This document shows positions 9,701-16,892 of a stretch of 30,165 bases of DNA, in pieces. A model generated the notes under the pieces. It was not told the origin of the DNA and did not search any database. It saw nothing but the letters and a program-made list of their open reading frames with translations. This DNA is from a virus, in the IMG/VR virus record IMGVR_UViG_3300043772_001125, positions 1-30,165 of that record; one strand, given 5' to 3'. The number at the start of each line of letters is the position of its first letter. The stretch's first letter is position 1. Made by a program: the position numbers and the translations under genes.

Positions 9701-12700
9701 AACATTAAGGGAAAAATATTTAACCTATAACCTAACCGATAATCTTGAATTGGATTATATTTTTGCGTCATTCAAAAAATTCGGGGGACTACATAAAGTA
9801 CCATATGCTTGGATATTAAAATATGGATCAATATGGTATAGATATAAAAAATATATCAATGAAAATATTGATATCATGGATGGTATATGGGATGATTTTG
9901 ATTATGTTAAAAACTATGACCCAGTATCTTCCGCAAAAACAACAAACTATAACCTTAACATAAACGGGGGGAACGTTGATATTATACTTGAAAAAAATAC
10001 AACAATAGGTAGTGATACATCAACATTAATAAATGTTGGGTTTTATCCTAAACTAATAAATGATTTCAATGTATTCTATCAAGGGTATGAGCTATTCCAA
10101 AATTATACTTCAACGGAAATAAACAACTCCTTCAATTCGGGGTTAACAATGAATTATGTATCCGAAGCAATAATTAATAAAGGTAAAGGTGTTGACCCAA
10201 ATGATAAAAATAGGGATATTAGAATTATTCCATGGACAATATCTGTTAATTCACAAGATAACTTAAATACATTTATTTTTCCATCTGAAGGTTCATTGGT
10301 TAACCAAACGGAATATGAATGTTTTAACACAAATAATGTATTAACAACGGAAGTATTAAATAACGATTCAATTTATAATGGTTCGGTTCGTTTATTCTGG
10401 ACGGCACCAAATTATGGTTATTTTGATAATGGTAGAGTTAAAAAACCAACGCCATTACAATATATTAAAATAATCAACCCAACTTCATCCAATCAAGAAA
10501 ATTTTTCATTGAATGGTGATGATATATATTCGGATATATCCGAAATATTAACAGTGTTTGATAAAGAAATATTGGATTCTTTTGAACAAGAATTTTTAAC
10601 TTTTTCAAAATCAATATATGATTATGACACCGGAGTTGTTTTTACACCAAAAGAAAATGAAAAAAGTTTTGTTAACTTCCAAATGTTAATGTTGGATATA
10701 TTGAAAATCCAAAAGACAACCGGAACAACCGCAAATCAATTAATAACGACAATACAACAACGACAACTACAAGCGTTAAACAATACATTAAATGATTTTA
10801 TAAATAAAGATGTTTATTTCAAATATGGAAATCCTTCCAATTTTGATAAGAAGTTATTTTATACTTTTTCACAACATGAAATTATTGATGGGTATCAATG
10901 GAACCCTTATACCGCAACATCACCAAACGCACTACCATATAATGGGGGTCCAATAACGTTATCATCATCAAAGTTAAATTATCCACAAGAATGGAAAACC
11001 CTTCAAACATATGTTGGTTTTTCGGAAATTAATGGATTGAAATATGGTGATAATGGTTCATATATTACGGACTTCTTTATTGACAATAACGTTGAATTTA
11101 ATGTTAATAACATTAAAACATTCGCACCATTAATTAAAATATACGCAACACAAAAATTAAAAGACAATACGTTAAACAACCTTAAGTTTATCCAACTAAC
11201 GGAAGATTATTTAACAAAAAATGATTTATTCCAGGATAAAATCATCAATAGTTTAATGATAAAACTTCAAAAGGAACTACCAGACGTTAATGACACACCA
11301 ATAACAATATCAAGTGAACTAGCATCAGGTGGTTTTATAAAAAGGGATTTATGGGCATCCTTTAAGGCGGTGAATGATAAATGGATTGCGGGAGCCGATC
11401 TTAAAACAAGGACGTTATTTGAAGATTTAATGTTTATTGATAGAGCAAGCAGGGATATCGGAAATCAAGTGATAGTTGATATATACAAACTTAAGGAAGC
11501 GATGTTAATAACAAATGAAGTTAACACAAAACGATCAATGATTGACCTTGTTCATGGTATTATAACATCAAACCATTTTAAGGTGATGTATGTTCCAGCA
11601 TATGTTAATTTTTATAATGTTCAGAATGTTATGAAAAATCCAACACCAAAACCTGAGGCAAGTGCGGATTTCGCAAACAACATGTTCGGAACATTCTTAA
11701 ATGTTGATACACGAGAATCATCAACAAAAATGGTGTGTATGTACGCAGGAAAAGGGAGTGAACAACTTGCCATGGATACCGATTTAACACAACGAAATGA
11801 TGATTCGTTTGAACTTAAATGTGGGAATGTATTATCCGAAGACCAAACAAATAAGAAGGATCACGATAAGTCAAATAAAGTCGCGGGATTCAACATTGAA
11901 ATTGGTCCACAAAATCAATCAATGTTCACAAGTTTTATAGTTAGTCAAGATAATCATGCGTCAACGGCGGAATCATTACAATTATTAACCGATTTGGCAA
12001 ATAACTACCACAATGTAAAAGGGGTGACGCAAAGTGTTTCGTTATATAACTTATATAAAGTTAGAAGTTATACATGTACCGTATCCATGATGGGTAACGC
12101 AATGATTCAACCGGCGATGTACTTCAACGTAAAACACGTTCCAATGTTCAATGGTCCATATATGATAACAAAAGTATCACATTCAATTAAACCAGGATCG
12201 TTTGAAACAATATTTGAGGGGGTTAGACAACCAACAGCACAATTATCAAAACAAGATGATTTCCTTGCGGTAATAAGAACAAACCTATTACAACATATTA
12301 TTGATAAAAATAAACAAGATAAAATTGAAGACGAAAAACAAACAAAAGACGAAAAAGGAAATATTATTTCACAAAAGGATAAAACAACAGATAAAATAAA
12401 TGGTCAAAAAACATTATCAACAACATGTACACCAAATAAGTCATATGAAAAATATCCGATAAATACGGATCCTTCAGAATACTATTCAACTTATAAACAA
12501 GCGAAAACCACCATATTAGATAACCTACCAATTGATGATGGGAAATTGAAATACGTGATATTCGCCGCGATGTTCGTTGAATCAAACGATGGTACAAGAC
12601 TTAAAGCATATGAAAATAATTTCGCCGGAATTGACCTAAACGGATATTGGGGTGCGTCAATACAAACATTGATATTTGAACAATACTTCTGTTTATCTTC

Positions 12701-12950
12701 AAACAAATTAACACTACCATACGCCGAGTTTAAAGACCTGGATAGTCATGTTCGTTTTTTAATTAATAGATGGAAAAGTAGAATGGGGAATATAACAGTT
12801 GATGAAAAATCAATAACACAATTCATCATTCAAAATATTTCATCACAACAACAAAACCCAAATGTTTATTCTTCCCTAGACAAAATATCCCTGGAAAATA
12901 TGGAGAAAAAAGTTAAAGAATCAATAACAATATTCAATTCATCAAATTAA
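6708..12950 (+). CDS. Giant baseplate hub protein with C-terminal peptidoglycan hydrolase domain
   Basis: A 2080-residue protein starting at an ATG inside the end of the gp53-like gene. Residues ~140-245 form a well-ordered block (GLDFMPVISVELVDIQG, then FNLPYPLFYLTIKGYYGK). Residues ~1775-1842 resemble the gp27/late-control-D type hub: SLYNLYKVRSYTCTVSMMGN, then PMFNGPYMITKVSHSIKPG and FEGVRQP. After a Lys/Asp-rich linker (~1850-1910), residues ~1945-2060 resemble a glucosaminidase or lysozyme-like domain, with FAAMFVESNDG (Glu1958 as the likely catalytic acid), NNFAGIDLNGYWG and a FLINRWKSR helix. The middle third is Asn/Thr/Tyr-rich and of unknown role. The inferred job is the tail-tip hub that cuts peptidoglycan during injection; T4 divides these roles between gp27 and gp5. 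A terminator follows at once. The hydrolase family is not certain. Confidence 0.68.
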   Translation: MVDNSENIYVDFDCDNITLIDPNKVVDSQGKVKDRYVKQENLVMYANLECKVIPRTKLLIGSTGQNQGEVITVASVNFLKPGDNEKMNNAYTDEITGKGSVKGRATNQEKVDKGGKYVSSEGTKGKIVDNGLLGITSIEFSEGLDFMPVISVELVDIQGRSMFELGNSSPYAAFFNLPYPLFYLTIKGYYGKALKLPLLLQHFSSRYDTGDGNFKISLKFFTYKYTMLSEVNIGHMMAVPHMYKSRLKITTKKGGPSQFSNVEEGYVELGYEKVKELYNEYKSKGLIEDDFPELTIIQLKDKIDNFVKVIMDTYTKQNADPLNDKELYKNDLINYGKLVYTAFPSWFNDNIDTSYYLVLKNSKTKVYIYKKEILDSEQKKSNAKKELEGIIKEYNEKLSKNNTFGKDGKYSISGKSKPSSIPNSITSEIFNKRINENEIDYVLTYQQIKKTGKIPSDDELKLFKDELKDRKLLNFTDITLGNGQKLNKVDYFVFEGEKSFTSYLDEMKKIFNDYSTKIDNDLTNSLMDIVQSKNNGFGFVPTIRNILAVIFANGEAFLRLMDDVHTKAWDVRDDVTRKNAILTPQSATSGQDNINSGNGSTPVYPWPEYIIETDGKEGREKYQIEYPGDPKYISSTKAYDYGAWPEVEFLEEFLKGFTQRTEPPQSPTEGQNQLTGINRISVDAIEFPISNSVYSNKEEVKFFYEIYERLFLHANYPLLSRVGEIINQTDKIVDLLADMESNNLLNSLSNENPFLIKKLKQYGINATNFTPLLRHISNGGVGESWQNFIRGIYNTPHIKNTTTNSEFSFVDEGVINSPSAKPLITLKNEGDLTTYLTTINNNFSFVDLYPFTNLTWVSGNTANGKINTVDTQVFNTTKSLVFNTTNKVISNFLPTDGQSTKKLFTNFSTLNTQQPNVVDRLSLRNYYGNVNNKTQLITEGNLRYINYSGNVLNNQTVSMLNTPYFINAIQDGVKKFREYDNHPFTSAAYLFLNSLPLSTLREKYLTYNLTDNLELDYIFASFKKFGGLHKVPYAWILKYGSIWYRYKKYINENIDIMDGIWDDFDYVKNYDPVSSAKTTNYNLNINGGNVDIILEKNTTIGSDTSTLINVGFYPKLINDFNVFYQGYELFQNYTSTEINNSFNSGLTMNYVSEAIINKGKGVDPNDKNRDIRIIPWTISVNSQDNLNTFIFPSEGSLVNQTEYECFNTNNVLTTEVLNNDSIYNGSVRLFWTAPNYGYFDNGRVKKPTPLQYIKIINPTSSNQENFSLNGDDIYSDISEILTVFDKEILDSFEQEFLTFSKSIYDYDTGVVFTPKENEKSFVNFQMLMLDILKIQKTTGTTANQLITTIQQRQLQALNNTLNDFINKDVYFKYGNPSNFDKKLFYTFSQHEIIDGYQWNPYTATSPNALPYNGGPITLSSSKLNYPQEWKTLQTYVGFSEINGLKYGDNGSYITDFFIDNNVEFNVNNIKTFAPLIKIYATQKLKDNTLNNLKFIQLTEDYLTKNDLFQDKIINSLMIKLQKELPDVNDTPITISSELASGGFIKRDLWASFKAVNDKWIAGADLKTRTLFEDLMFIDRASRDIGNQVIVDIYKLKEAMLITNEVNTKRSMIDLVHGIITSNHFKVMYVPAYVNFYNVQNVMKNPTPKPEASADFANNMFGTFLNVDTRESSTKMVCMYAGKGSEQLAMDTDLTQRNDDSFELKCGNVLSEDQTNKKDHDKSNKVAGFNIEIGPQNQSMFTSFIVSQDNHASTAESLQLLTDLANNYHNVKGVTQSVSLYNLYKVRSYTCTVSMMGNAMIQPAMYFNVKHVPMFNGPYMITKVSHSIKPGSFETIFEGVRQPTAQLSKQDDFLAVIRTNLLQHIIDKNKQDKIEDEKQTKDEKGNIISQKDKTTDKINGQKTLSTTCTPNKSYEKYPINTDPSEYYSTYKQAKTTILDNLPIDDGKLKYVIFAAMFVESNDGTRLKAYENNFAGIDLNGYWGASIQTLIFEQYFCLSSNKLTLPYAEFKDLDSHVRFLINRWKSRMGNITVDEKSITQFIIQNISSQQQNPNVYSSLDKISLENMEKKVKESITIFNSSN

Positions 12951-12974
12951 ATCCACCCAAAAGGTGGATTTTTT
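12951..12974 (+). terminator. Rho-independent terminator after the hub gene
   Basis: Perfect 7-bp stem ATCCACC/GGTGGAT with loop CAAAA, followed by a run of T (12969-12974). It begins directly after the stop codon of the hub gene and ends the tail/baseplate transcription unit. Confidence 0.9.
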
Positions 12975-12986
12975 CTTTTATCAAGA

Positions 12987-13000
12987 TATTTATATATAAA
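12987..13000 (+). promoter_or_regulatory. TATTTATATATAAA leader motif
   Basis: This 14-base string lies 8 bases upstream of the ATG at 13009 and is repeated exactly at 14941-14954, 9 bases upstream of the ATG at 14964. Both copies sit just after a terminator, so each is placed where a new promoter is expected. The function is inferred. Confidence 0.45.
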
Positions 13001-13008
13001 ATTAACTT

Positions 13009-14607
13009 ATGACTTATTTTAATGAATTTGGTCAAGCAAGACTTGGCTGGAGAACCTCCGCTGGAGGTGGTGGGTCAACGATTGACGCGGATGCTCAAGC
13101 GTTTATTACCGCAGCTTCAATCACCGACACCACACAACAGTCCGCAATTAATACGTTAGTAACACAATTAAAAACGTATGGTATATGGACTAAAATGAAG
13201 GCATTGTATCCATTTGTTGGTGGAACAGCTAGTTCACACAAGTGGAACTTAAAGGACCCTAGAGACGTTGATGCAGCATTTAGATTGGTGTTTAATGGTG
13301 GATGGACACATAGCTCAACGGGAGCTTTACCGAATGGTACAAATGGTTATGCTGAAACTAAGCTAATACCATCATCAGTATTATCATTAAGTTCAGCTCA
13401 TTTTTCAAAATATAATAGAACAAATGATTTAACTGGTATAAAAATAGATGGTGTTTATGATGCAGATAATGGTGCGTTTTTCCATCAAAATTATACAAGT
13501 GCAAATAGTGCAATTGGAGGTGTACAGACAATCGCATCTTATACTCCATCTGATAGTAGAGGGTTGTTTACCATGTCAAGAACTTCTAATAACTTAATTA
13601 AAGTTTTTAGAAATAGTTCACAAATAGCAACAAATATAAACCCCGCAACTGTTTTACCTTTAATTAATGTATATATTGGTGCGAGAAATGAAAGAACAGT
13701 TTCACAACATTATAATGCTTATGAATCAGCATTCGCATCAATCGGAGATGGCTTAACAGACACTGAAGCGGCAAACTTCTACACAGCAGTTCAAACATTC
13801 CAAACAACACTTGGTAGACAAGTTGGTGTTCCAATTGTAGCAGATTCAGATGCTCAAGCATTCTTAAACGCAGCAGTAATCACTAACCAAACACAAGCAA
13901 ACGCAATTAATACATTGGTTACTGATTTGAAATCAGCTAACATTTGGACAAAAATGAAAGCTATTTATCCGTTTGTTGGTGGAACAGCTTCATCACACAA
14001 ATTTAACTTGAAAGACCCTCGTGATTTGGATGCAGCGTATAGATTGGTGTTTAGTGGGGGATGGACACATAGTGCAACTGGTGCATTACCAAATGGTACT
14101 AATGCATATGCAGATACTAAATTAGCACCACAATATGTTCTAGCAACTAATAATAGTCATTTAAGTTTTTATTCAAGAACTAACAGCTCGGCCGCAGATA
14201 GAGTTTCAATGGGTTCAGCCAACTCTCCAACATATACCACAGTACATCAAATGTTCATACGAGCATCAGATGGGAATTTTTATGGGGGTCTTGATAGAAA
14301 TAATGTACCAGCAACTTTCTCAAATCCTAATTCAATGGGGTATTATGTTGTAAGTAGAACAGCTAATAATTCTATTAAAGCATATAAAAATGCATCTGTA
14401 GTTGCAACTAATACAACTACAATCACCCCGATATTAAATTTATATCCAATATTAATAAGTGCAAGAAATAATGCCTTTACCCCCTTAAACTATGATAATA
14501 AAGAAGCAGCTTTCGCATCAATCGGAGATGGTTTAACAGACGTAGAAGCGACAGCATTCTACAACGCTGTACAAGCATACCAAACTACATTAGGTAGACA
14601 AATATAA
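13009..14607 (+). CDS. Tail-fibre-like protein made of two tandem ~253-residue modules
   Basis: A 532-residue protein. Residues 1-24 are a short anchor-like segment (FNEFGQARLGWR, then a Gly-rich linker). Module 1 (about 26-278) and module 2 (about 279-532) are homologous. Each opens with a helical part (DAQAF, then IWTKMKA(L/I)YPFVGGTASSH), goes on with NLKDPRD-DAA-RLVF-GGWTHS and TGALPNGTN-YA-TKL, has a variable centre, and closes with AFASIGDGLTD and QTTLGRQ. The variable centres are beta-strand-like and Ser/Asn/Thr-rich, as in lectin or carbohydrate-binding domains, which I infer but cannot prove. Its own terminator-bounded unit beside the baseplate genes suggests a receptor-binding or adhesion protein on the virion. 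It could instead be a head decoration. No enzyme motif is visible. Confidence 0.6.
   Translation: MTYFNEFGQARLGWRTSAGGGGSTIDADAQAFITAASITDTTQQSAINTLVTQLKTYGIWTKMKALYPFVGGTASSHKWNLKDPRDVDAAFRLVFNGGWTHSSTGALPNGTNGYAETKLIPSSVLSLSSAHFSKYNRTNDLTGIKIDGVYDADNGAFFHQNYTSANSAIGGVQTIASYTPSDSRGLFTMSRTSNNLIKVFRNSSQIATNINPATVLPLINVYIGARNERTVSQHYNAYESAFASIGDGLTDTEAANFYTAVQTFQTTLGRQVGVPIVADSDAQAFLNAAVITNQTQANAINTLVTDLKSANIWTKMKAIYPFVGGTASSHKFNLKDPRDLDAAYRLVFSGGWTHSATGALPNGTNAYADTKLAPQYVLATNNSHLSFYSRTNSSAADRVSMGSANSPTYTTVHQMFIRASDGNFYGGLDRNNVPATFSNPNSMGYYVVSRTANNSIKAYKNASVVATNTTTITPILNLYPILISARNNAFTPLNYDNKEAAFASIGDGLTDVEATAFYNAVQAYQTTLGRQI
13084..14604 (+). repeat. Intragenic tandem duplication, period ~759 bases
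   Basis: The two modules of the fibre-like gene align from 13084 and from about 13843. Their edges are much more alike than their centres: the string TTCGCATCAATCGGAGATGG occurs in both (from about 13734 and 14513), whereas the middle ~300 bases have diverged beyond easy alignment. Confidence 0.85.
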
Positions 14608-14638
14608 TAAAAATAACTAAAATTAAAAAAAATAAAAC

Positions 14639-14860
14639 ATGGAAAATGTATACAAATTAACAGAAGAACAAAAAGAACAACTAGTTGGTCAAACATGGGA
14701 TGGAGTTCAATATTTCAACCCAACACAAGATGCTGATGGAAATTGGTTTATTTCAATTGAAGAAGTGAATGGATGTACACACGAAAACGGAGCGTTTGAG
14801 TGGATTCATGAACTACCATTAATCGCTTATAATCCAGTTATAACTGAATTTCCAATTTAA
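14639..14860 (+). CDS. Small protein after the fibre gene, possible fibre accessory
   Basis: A 73-residue acidic protein with the segments LTEEQKEQLVGQ and NPTQDADGNWFISIEEVNG and no Cys pair, signal peptide or membrane helix. It follows the fibre-like gene by 31 bases and shares its terminator, so the two are probably cotranscribed. Small genes in this place often assist fibre assembly or attach to the fibre tip, but nothing in the sequence proves that here. The start has no Shine-Dalgarno sequence, only an A-rich leader. Function unknown. Confidence 0.65.
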   Translation: MENVYKLTEEQKEQLVGQTWDGVQYFNPTQDADGNWFISIEEVNGCTHENGAFEWIHELPLIAYNPVITEFPI

Positions 14861-14878
14861 TTAAAAAACAATTAACAA

Positions 14879-14910
14879 AACCCTCCATAATAAAAAATGG
14901 GGGGTTTTTT
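14879..14910 (+). terminator. Rho-independent terminator
   Basis: A 10-bp stem (AACCCTCCAT with ATGGGGGGTT, one T-G wobble) with an 8-base A-rich loop, followed by TTTTTT (14905-14910). It ends the fibre-like gene and its small companion. Confidence 0.85.
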
Positions 14911-14940
14911 ATTTATATTGATTTTTTTTATTATATCATA

Positions 14941-14954
14941 TATTTATATATAAA
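14941..14954 (+). promoter_or_regulatory. TATTTATATATAAA leader motif, second copy
   Basis: Identical to the 14 bases at 12987-13000 and at nearly the same distance from a start codon (9 versus 8 bases). It lies in the 103-base gap between a terminator and the gene at 14964. A promoter or leader role is inferred. Confidence 0.45.
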
Positions 14955-14963
14955 GTGATTATT

Positions 14964-15188
14964 ATGAATACAAAAACGATATTAGAGAATTATCTTGGAA
15001 AACCAACAAGATACTCAGAAAAAGACGCAGGAAATGGATTCAAGGAAGTTTGTGATCTTGATACAGGAAGTTGTTATACAATTAGAATGCGTGATGGGTT
15101 AATTGAACGAGTTGATAATACCATCAATACAAATAAACGAATTCAAGTAGAAACAAATACTGGAGTTAAACAATTATTAAACGGATAA
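14964..15188 (+). CDS. Small protein of unknown function
   Basis: A 74-residue protein. The ATG at 14964 is preferred to the GTG at 14955, because the GTG touches the end of the leader motif and the ATG leaves a normal gap. The sequence has a helical N-terminus (KTILENYLGKPTRYSEKDAG), a beta-like middle with two Cys (VCDLDTGSCYTIRM) and a Lys/Thr/Asn-rich end. No family was recognised. It ends one base before the ATG of the proline-rich/coiled-coil gene, so the two are almost certainly one operon. Confidence 0.62.
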   Translation: MNTKTILENYLGKPTRYSEKDAGNGFKEVCDLDTGSCYTIRMRDGLIERVDNTINTNKRIQVETNTGVKQLLNG

Positions 15189-15189
15189 T

Positions 15190-15852
15190 ATGGCGATTGA
15201 TAAAAAAATATTAGAAGAGGTAGCAAGATTCAATTCCATAAATAAGTATGTTATGGAACAAGAAGCTCAATTACCCCCACCACCAGCGGAAGACCCAATG
15301 GCTGACCCAATGGCGGAATTACCCCCATTAGATCCAGCGGCACAACCAGCACCAGAGGTAGCACCGGCAACACCACCAGCACCACAACCAGTGGATGTAG
15401 CACAAGACCCGGAAGTTGAAAAGGTTGGAGAAGAAGAATCAAAAAAAGAAGAATTGGAAATAACGGACTTAGTGAAATCACAAAAGAATGTTGAAGAAAA
15501 ACAAGAAGAATATTTCCAACAATTATTTAGTCATTTAACAGATCTTGAAAATAGATTAGGTGATATGGATAATATCGTTAATAAATTAAATGATTTAGAA
15601 GCAAAAATTGAAAGATATAGAGAAAAATCACCAGAAGAAAAACTTGAATTAAGATCTTTGGATTCAGGACCTTTTAACCAAAAATTATCGGATTTCTTCA
15701 ACGACAATCAAGATAAGTTTGAAAAACAAGGAAAAGAAGAATATATCTTAACAAAAGATGAAGTTGAAGATTTTTCACCACATGAAATAAAAAAATCATT
15801 CAGAAACTACGAAGAGGAAGATGATGATAATAAAGGTTTTATGAAAATATAA
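15190..15852 (+). CDS. Proline-rich and coiled-coil acidic protein, unknown function
   Basis: A 220-residue protein in three parts. Residues 1-25 are a helical start. Residues ~27-75 are dense in Pro, Ala, Asp and Glu and probably disordered. Residues ~85-150 look like a coiled coil (QLFSHLTDLENRLGDMDNIV, then NDLEAKIERYREK). The tail is acidic (EEEDDD) with a basic last residue pair. Such architecture fits an internal virion, scaffold or capsid-interior protein, but no homologue was recognised and no enzyme motif is seen. It is cotranscribed with the 74-residue gene and ends at a terminator, one gene upstream of the gp32-like gene. Confidence 0.65.
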   Translation: MAIDKKILEEVARFNSINKYVMEQEAQLPPPPAEDPMADPMAELPPLDPAAQPAPEVAPATPPAPQPVDVAQDPEVEKVGEEESKKEELEITDLVKSQKNVEEKQEEYFQQLFSHLTDLENRLGDMDNIVNKLNDLEAKIERYREKSPEEKLELRSLDSGPFNQKLSDFFNDNQDKFEKQGKEEYILTKDEVEDFSPHEIKKSFRNYEEEDDDNKGFMKI

Positions 15853-15857
15853 AAAAG

Positions 15858-15883
15858 AATGGGATAAAAAAGTCCCATTTTTT
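15858..15883 (+). terminator. Rho-independent terminator
   Basis: Perfect 7-bp stem AATGGGA/TCCCATT with an 8-base loop, followed by a T-run (15878-15883). It separates the coiled-coil gene from the gp32-like gene and its promoter. Confidence 0.87.
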
Positions 15884-15884
15884 A

Positions 15885-15914
15885 TTTGACAAAACAATAT
15901 TTAGACACTATACT
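15885..15914 (+). promoter_or_regulatory. Promoter of the gp32-like gene
   Basis: TTGACA (15886-15891), 17 bases, then TATACT (15909-15914) is an almost ideal housekeeping-sigma promoter of the E. coli type. Read the Bacteroidetes way it is TTTG (15885-15888), 20 bases, then TATACTTA, the same spacing as the promoter at 18866 but with an imperfect -7 element. It starts right after a terminator and 31 bases before the ATG at 15945. Confidence 0.72.
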
Positions 15915-15944
15915 TAACTTATAACAATTTAATTTATACACAAA

Positions 15945-16811
15945 ATGGCGACGAACAATGTATTAGATGCTGTATTAAACCAATACGAGCAAGCACAACA
16001 AAAAAATTCATCAACTCCTAAATTAAGTCAGGAGGATAGACTAAAGCGTTATTTCGCGGCAGTATTACCAAAAGGTGAAAAACAAGGACAACGAAGATTA
16101 AGAATCTTACCAACAGAAGATGGTTCATCACCATTCAAAGAAGCGTGGTTCCACGAAATCTATATTGATGGAAAAACAACAAAATTCTACGACCCAGACA
16201 AAAACGATGGAGAAAGATCACCATTAACAGAAGTATATGATGATTTAAGAGCAACTGGAAAAGAATCAGATAAGAAATTAGCGGATCAATATAGAACAAG
16301 AAAATTCTATGTAGTTAAAGTTATTGATAGAGATAACGAACAAGATGGTCCAAAATTCTGGAGATTCAAACACAACTACAAAAATGAAGGTGTGTTAGAT
16401 AAAATCATTCCTTTATTCAGATCAAAAGGTGATATCACAAACCCTGAAAATGGTAGAGATATTATCCTTGAACTAGCAATGGCGAAATCACCAAAAGGAA
16501 GTGAATATACTGTTATCCAAACAGTTATGTACGAAGACCCTGCTCCTTTACATGATGATAAAGAACAAGCAACAACTTGGGCATCTGATACAACAACATG
16601 GAGAGATGTATACTCAAAAAAACCAGTTGAATACCTTGAAGCGATTGCAAGAGGTGAAACTCCAAGATGGGATTCAGCTTTAGGTAAAATGGTATACGGT
16701 GATTCTACAGAAGGTGAAGTAGTAATGGGTGGAACAAAAACTCAAACAACAACTACATCATACGAAGATCCTCAAGCAAACGCTGACGTTGATGAAGATT
16801 TACCATTCTAA
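15945..16811 (+). CDS. 32: Single-stranded DNA-binding protein, gp32-like
   Basis: A 288-residue protein, close to T4 gp32 (301). It coats single-stranded DNA during replication and recombination and recruits other proteins through its tail. The N-terminal helix (VLDAVLNQYEQAQQ) is followed by a core with basic and aromatic residues typical of the gp32 OB fold (LPKGEKQGQRRLRILPTEDG, then EAWFHEIYIDGK and KFWRFKHNYKN). Residues ~255-288 form a Thr- and acid-rich tail ending DEDLPF, the standard SSB protein-interaction tip. The four-ligand zinc site of T4 gp32 is not evident. The gene is alone between its own promoter and terminator, as suits a protein needed in large amounts, and lies directly before uvsX, its partner in strand exchange. 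Confidence 0.88.
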   Translation: MATNNVLDAVLNQYEQAQQKNSSTPKLSQEDRLKRYFAAVLPKGEKQGQRRLRILPTEDGSSPFKEAWFHEIYIDGKTTKFYDPDKNDGERSPLTEVYDDLRATGKESDKKLADQYRTRKFYVVKVIDRDNEQDGPKFWRFKHNYKNEGVLDKIIPLFRSKGDITNPENGRDIILELAMAKSPKGSEYTVIQTVMYEDPAPLHDDKEQATTWASDTTTWRDVYSKKPVEYLEAIARGETPRWDSALGKMVYGDSTEGEVVMGGTKTQTTTTSYEDPQANADVDEDLPF

Positions 16812-16836
16812 TCATTAAAAAAAAGACCCTGACAAC

Positions 16837-16869
16837 GGGTAGTGGTTGACTTAATCACTACCCTTTTTT
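16837..16869 (+). terminator. Rho-independent terminator after the gp32-like gene
   Basis: GGGTAGTG pairs with CACTACCC; a G-T wobble and two A-T pairs extend the stem to 11 bp around loop GACTT. TTTTTT follows (16864-16869). Confidence 0.92.
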
Positions 16870-16892
16870 ATTATTATATAAAACTATTTATT

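Noticed and set aside
13054-13068. Hairpin ACCTCC-GCT-GGAGGT near the start of the fibre-like gene, with an internal GGAGGT
   Set aside because: It falls in codons for the Gly-rich linker, and no start codon with a supported gene follows it, so it is most easily explained by coding sequence.
16842-16892. Earlier ATG for UvsX giving a 17-residue hydrophobic extension
   Set aside because: It lies within the hairpin of the terminator at 16837-16869, and the extension is unlike the N-terminus of UvsX. The ATG at 16893 is used.
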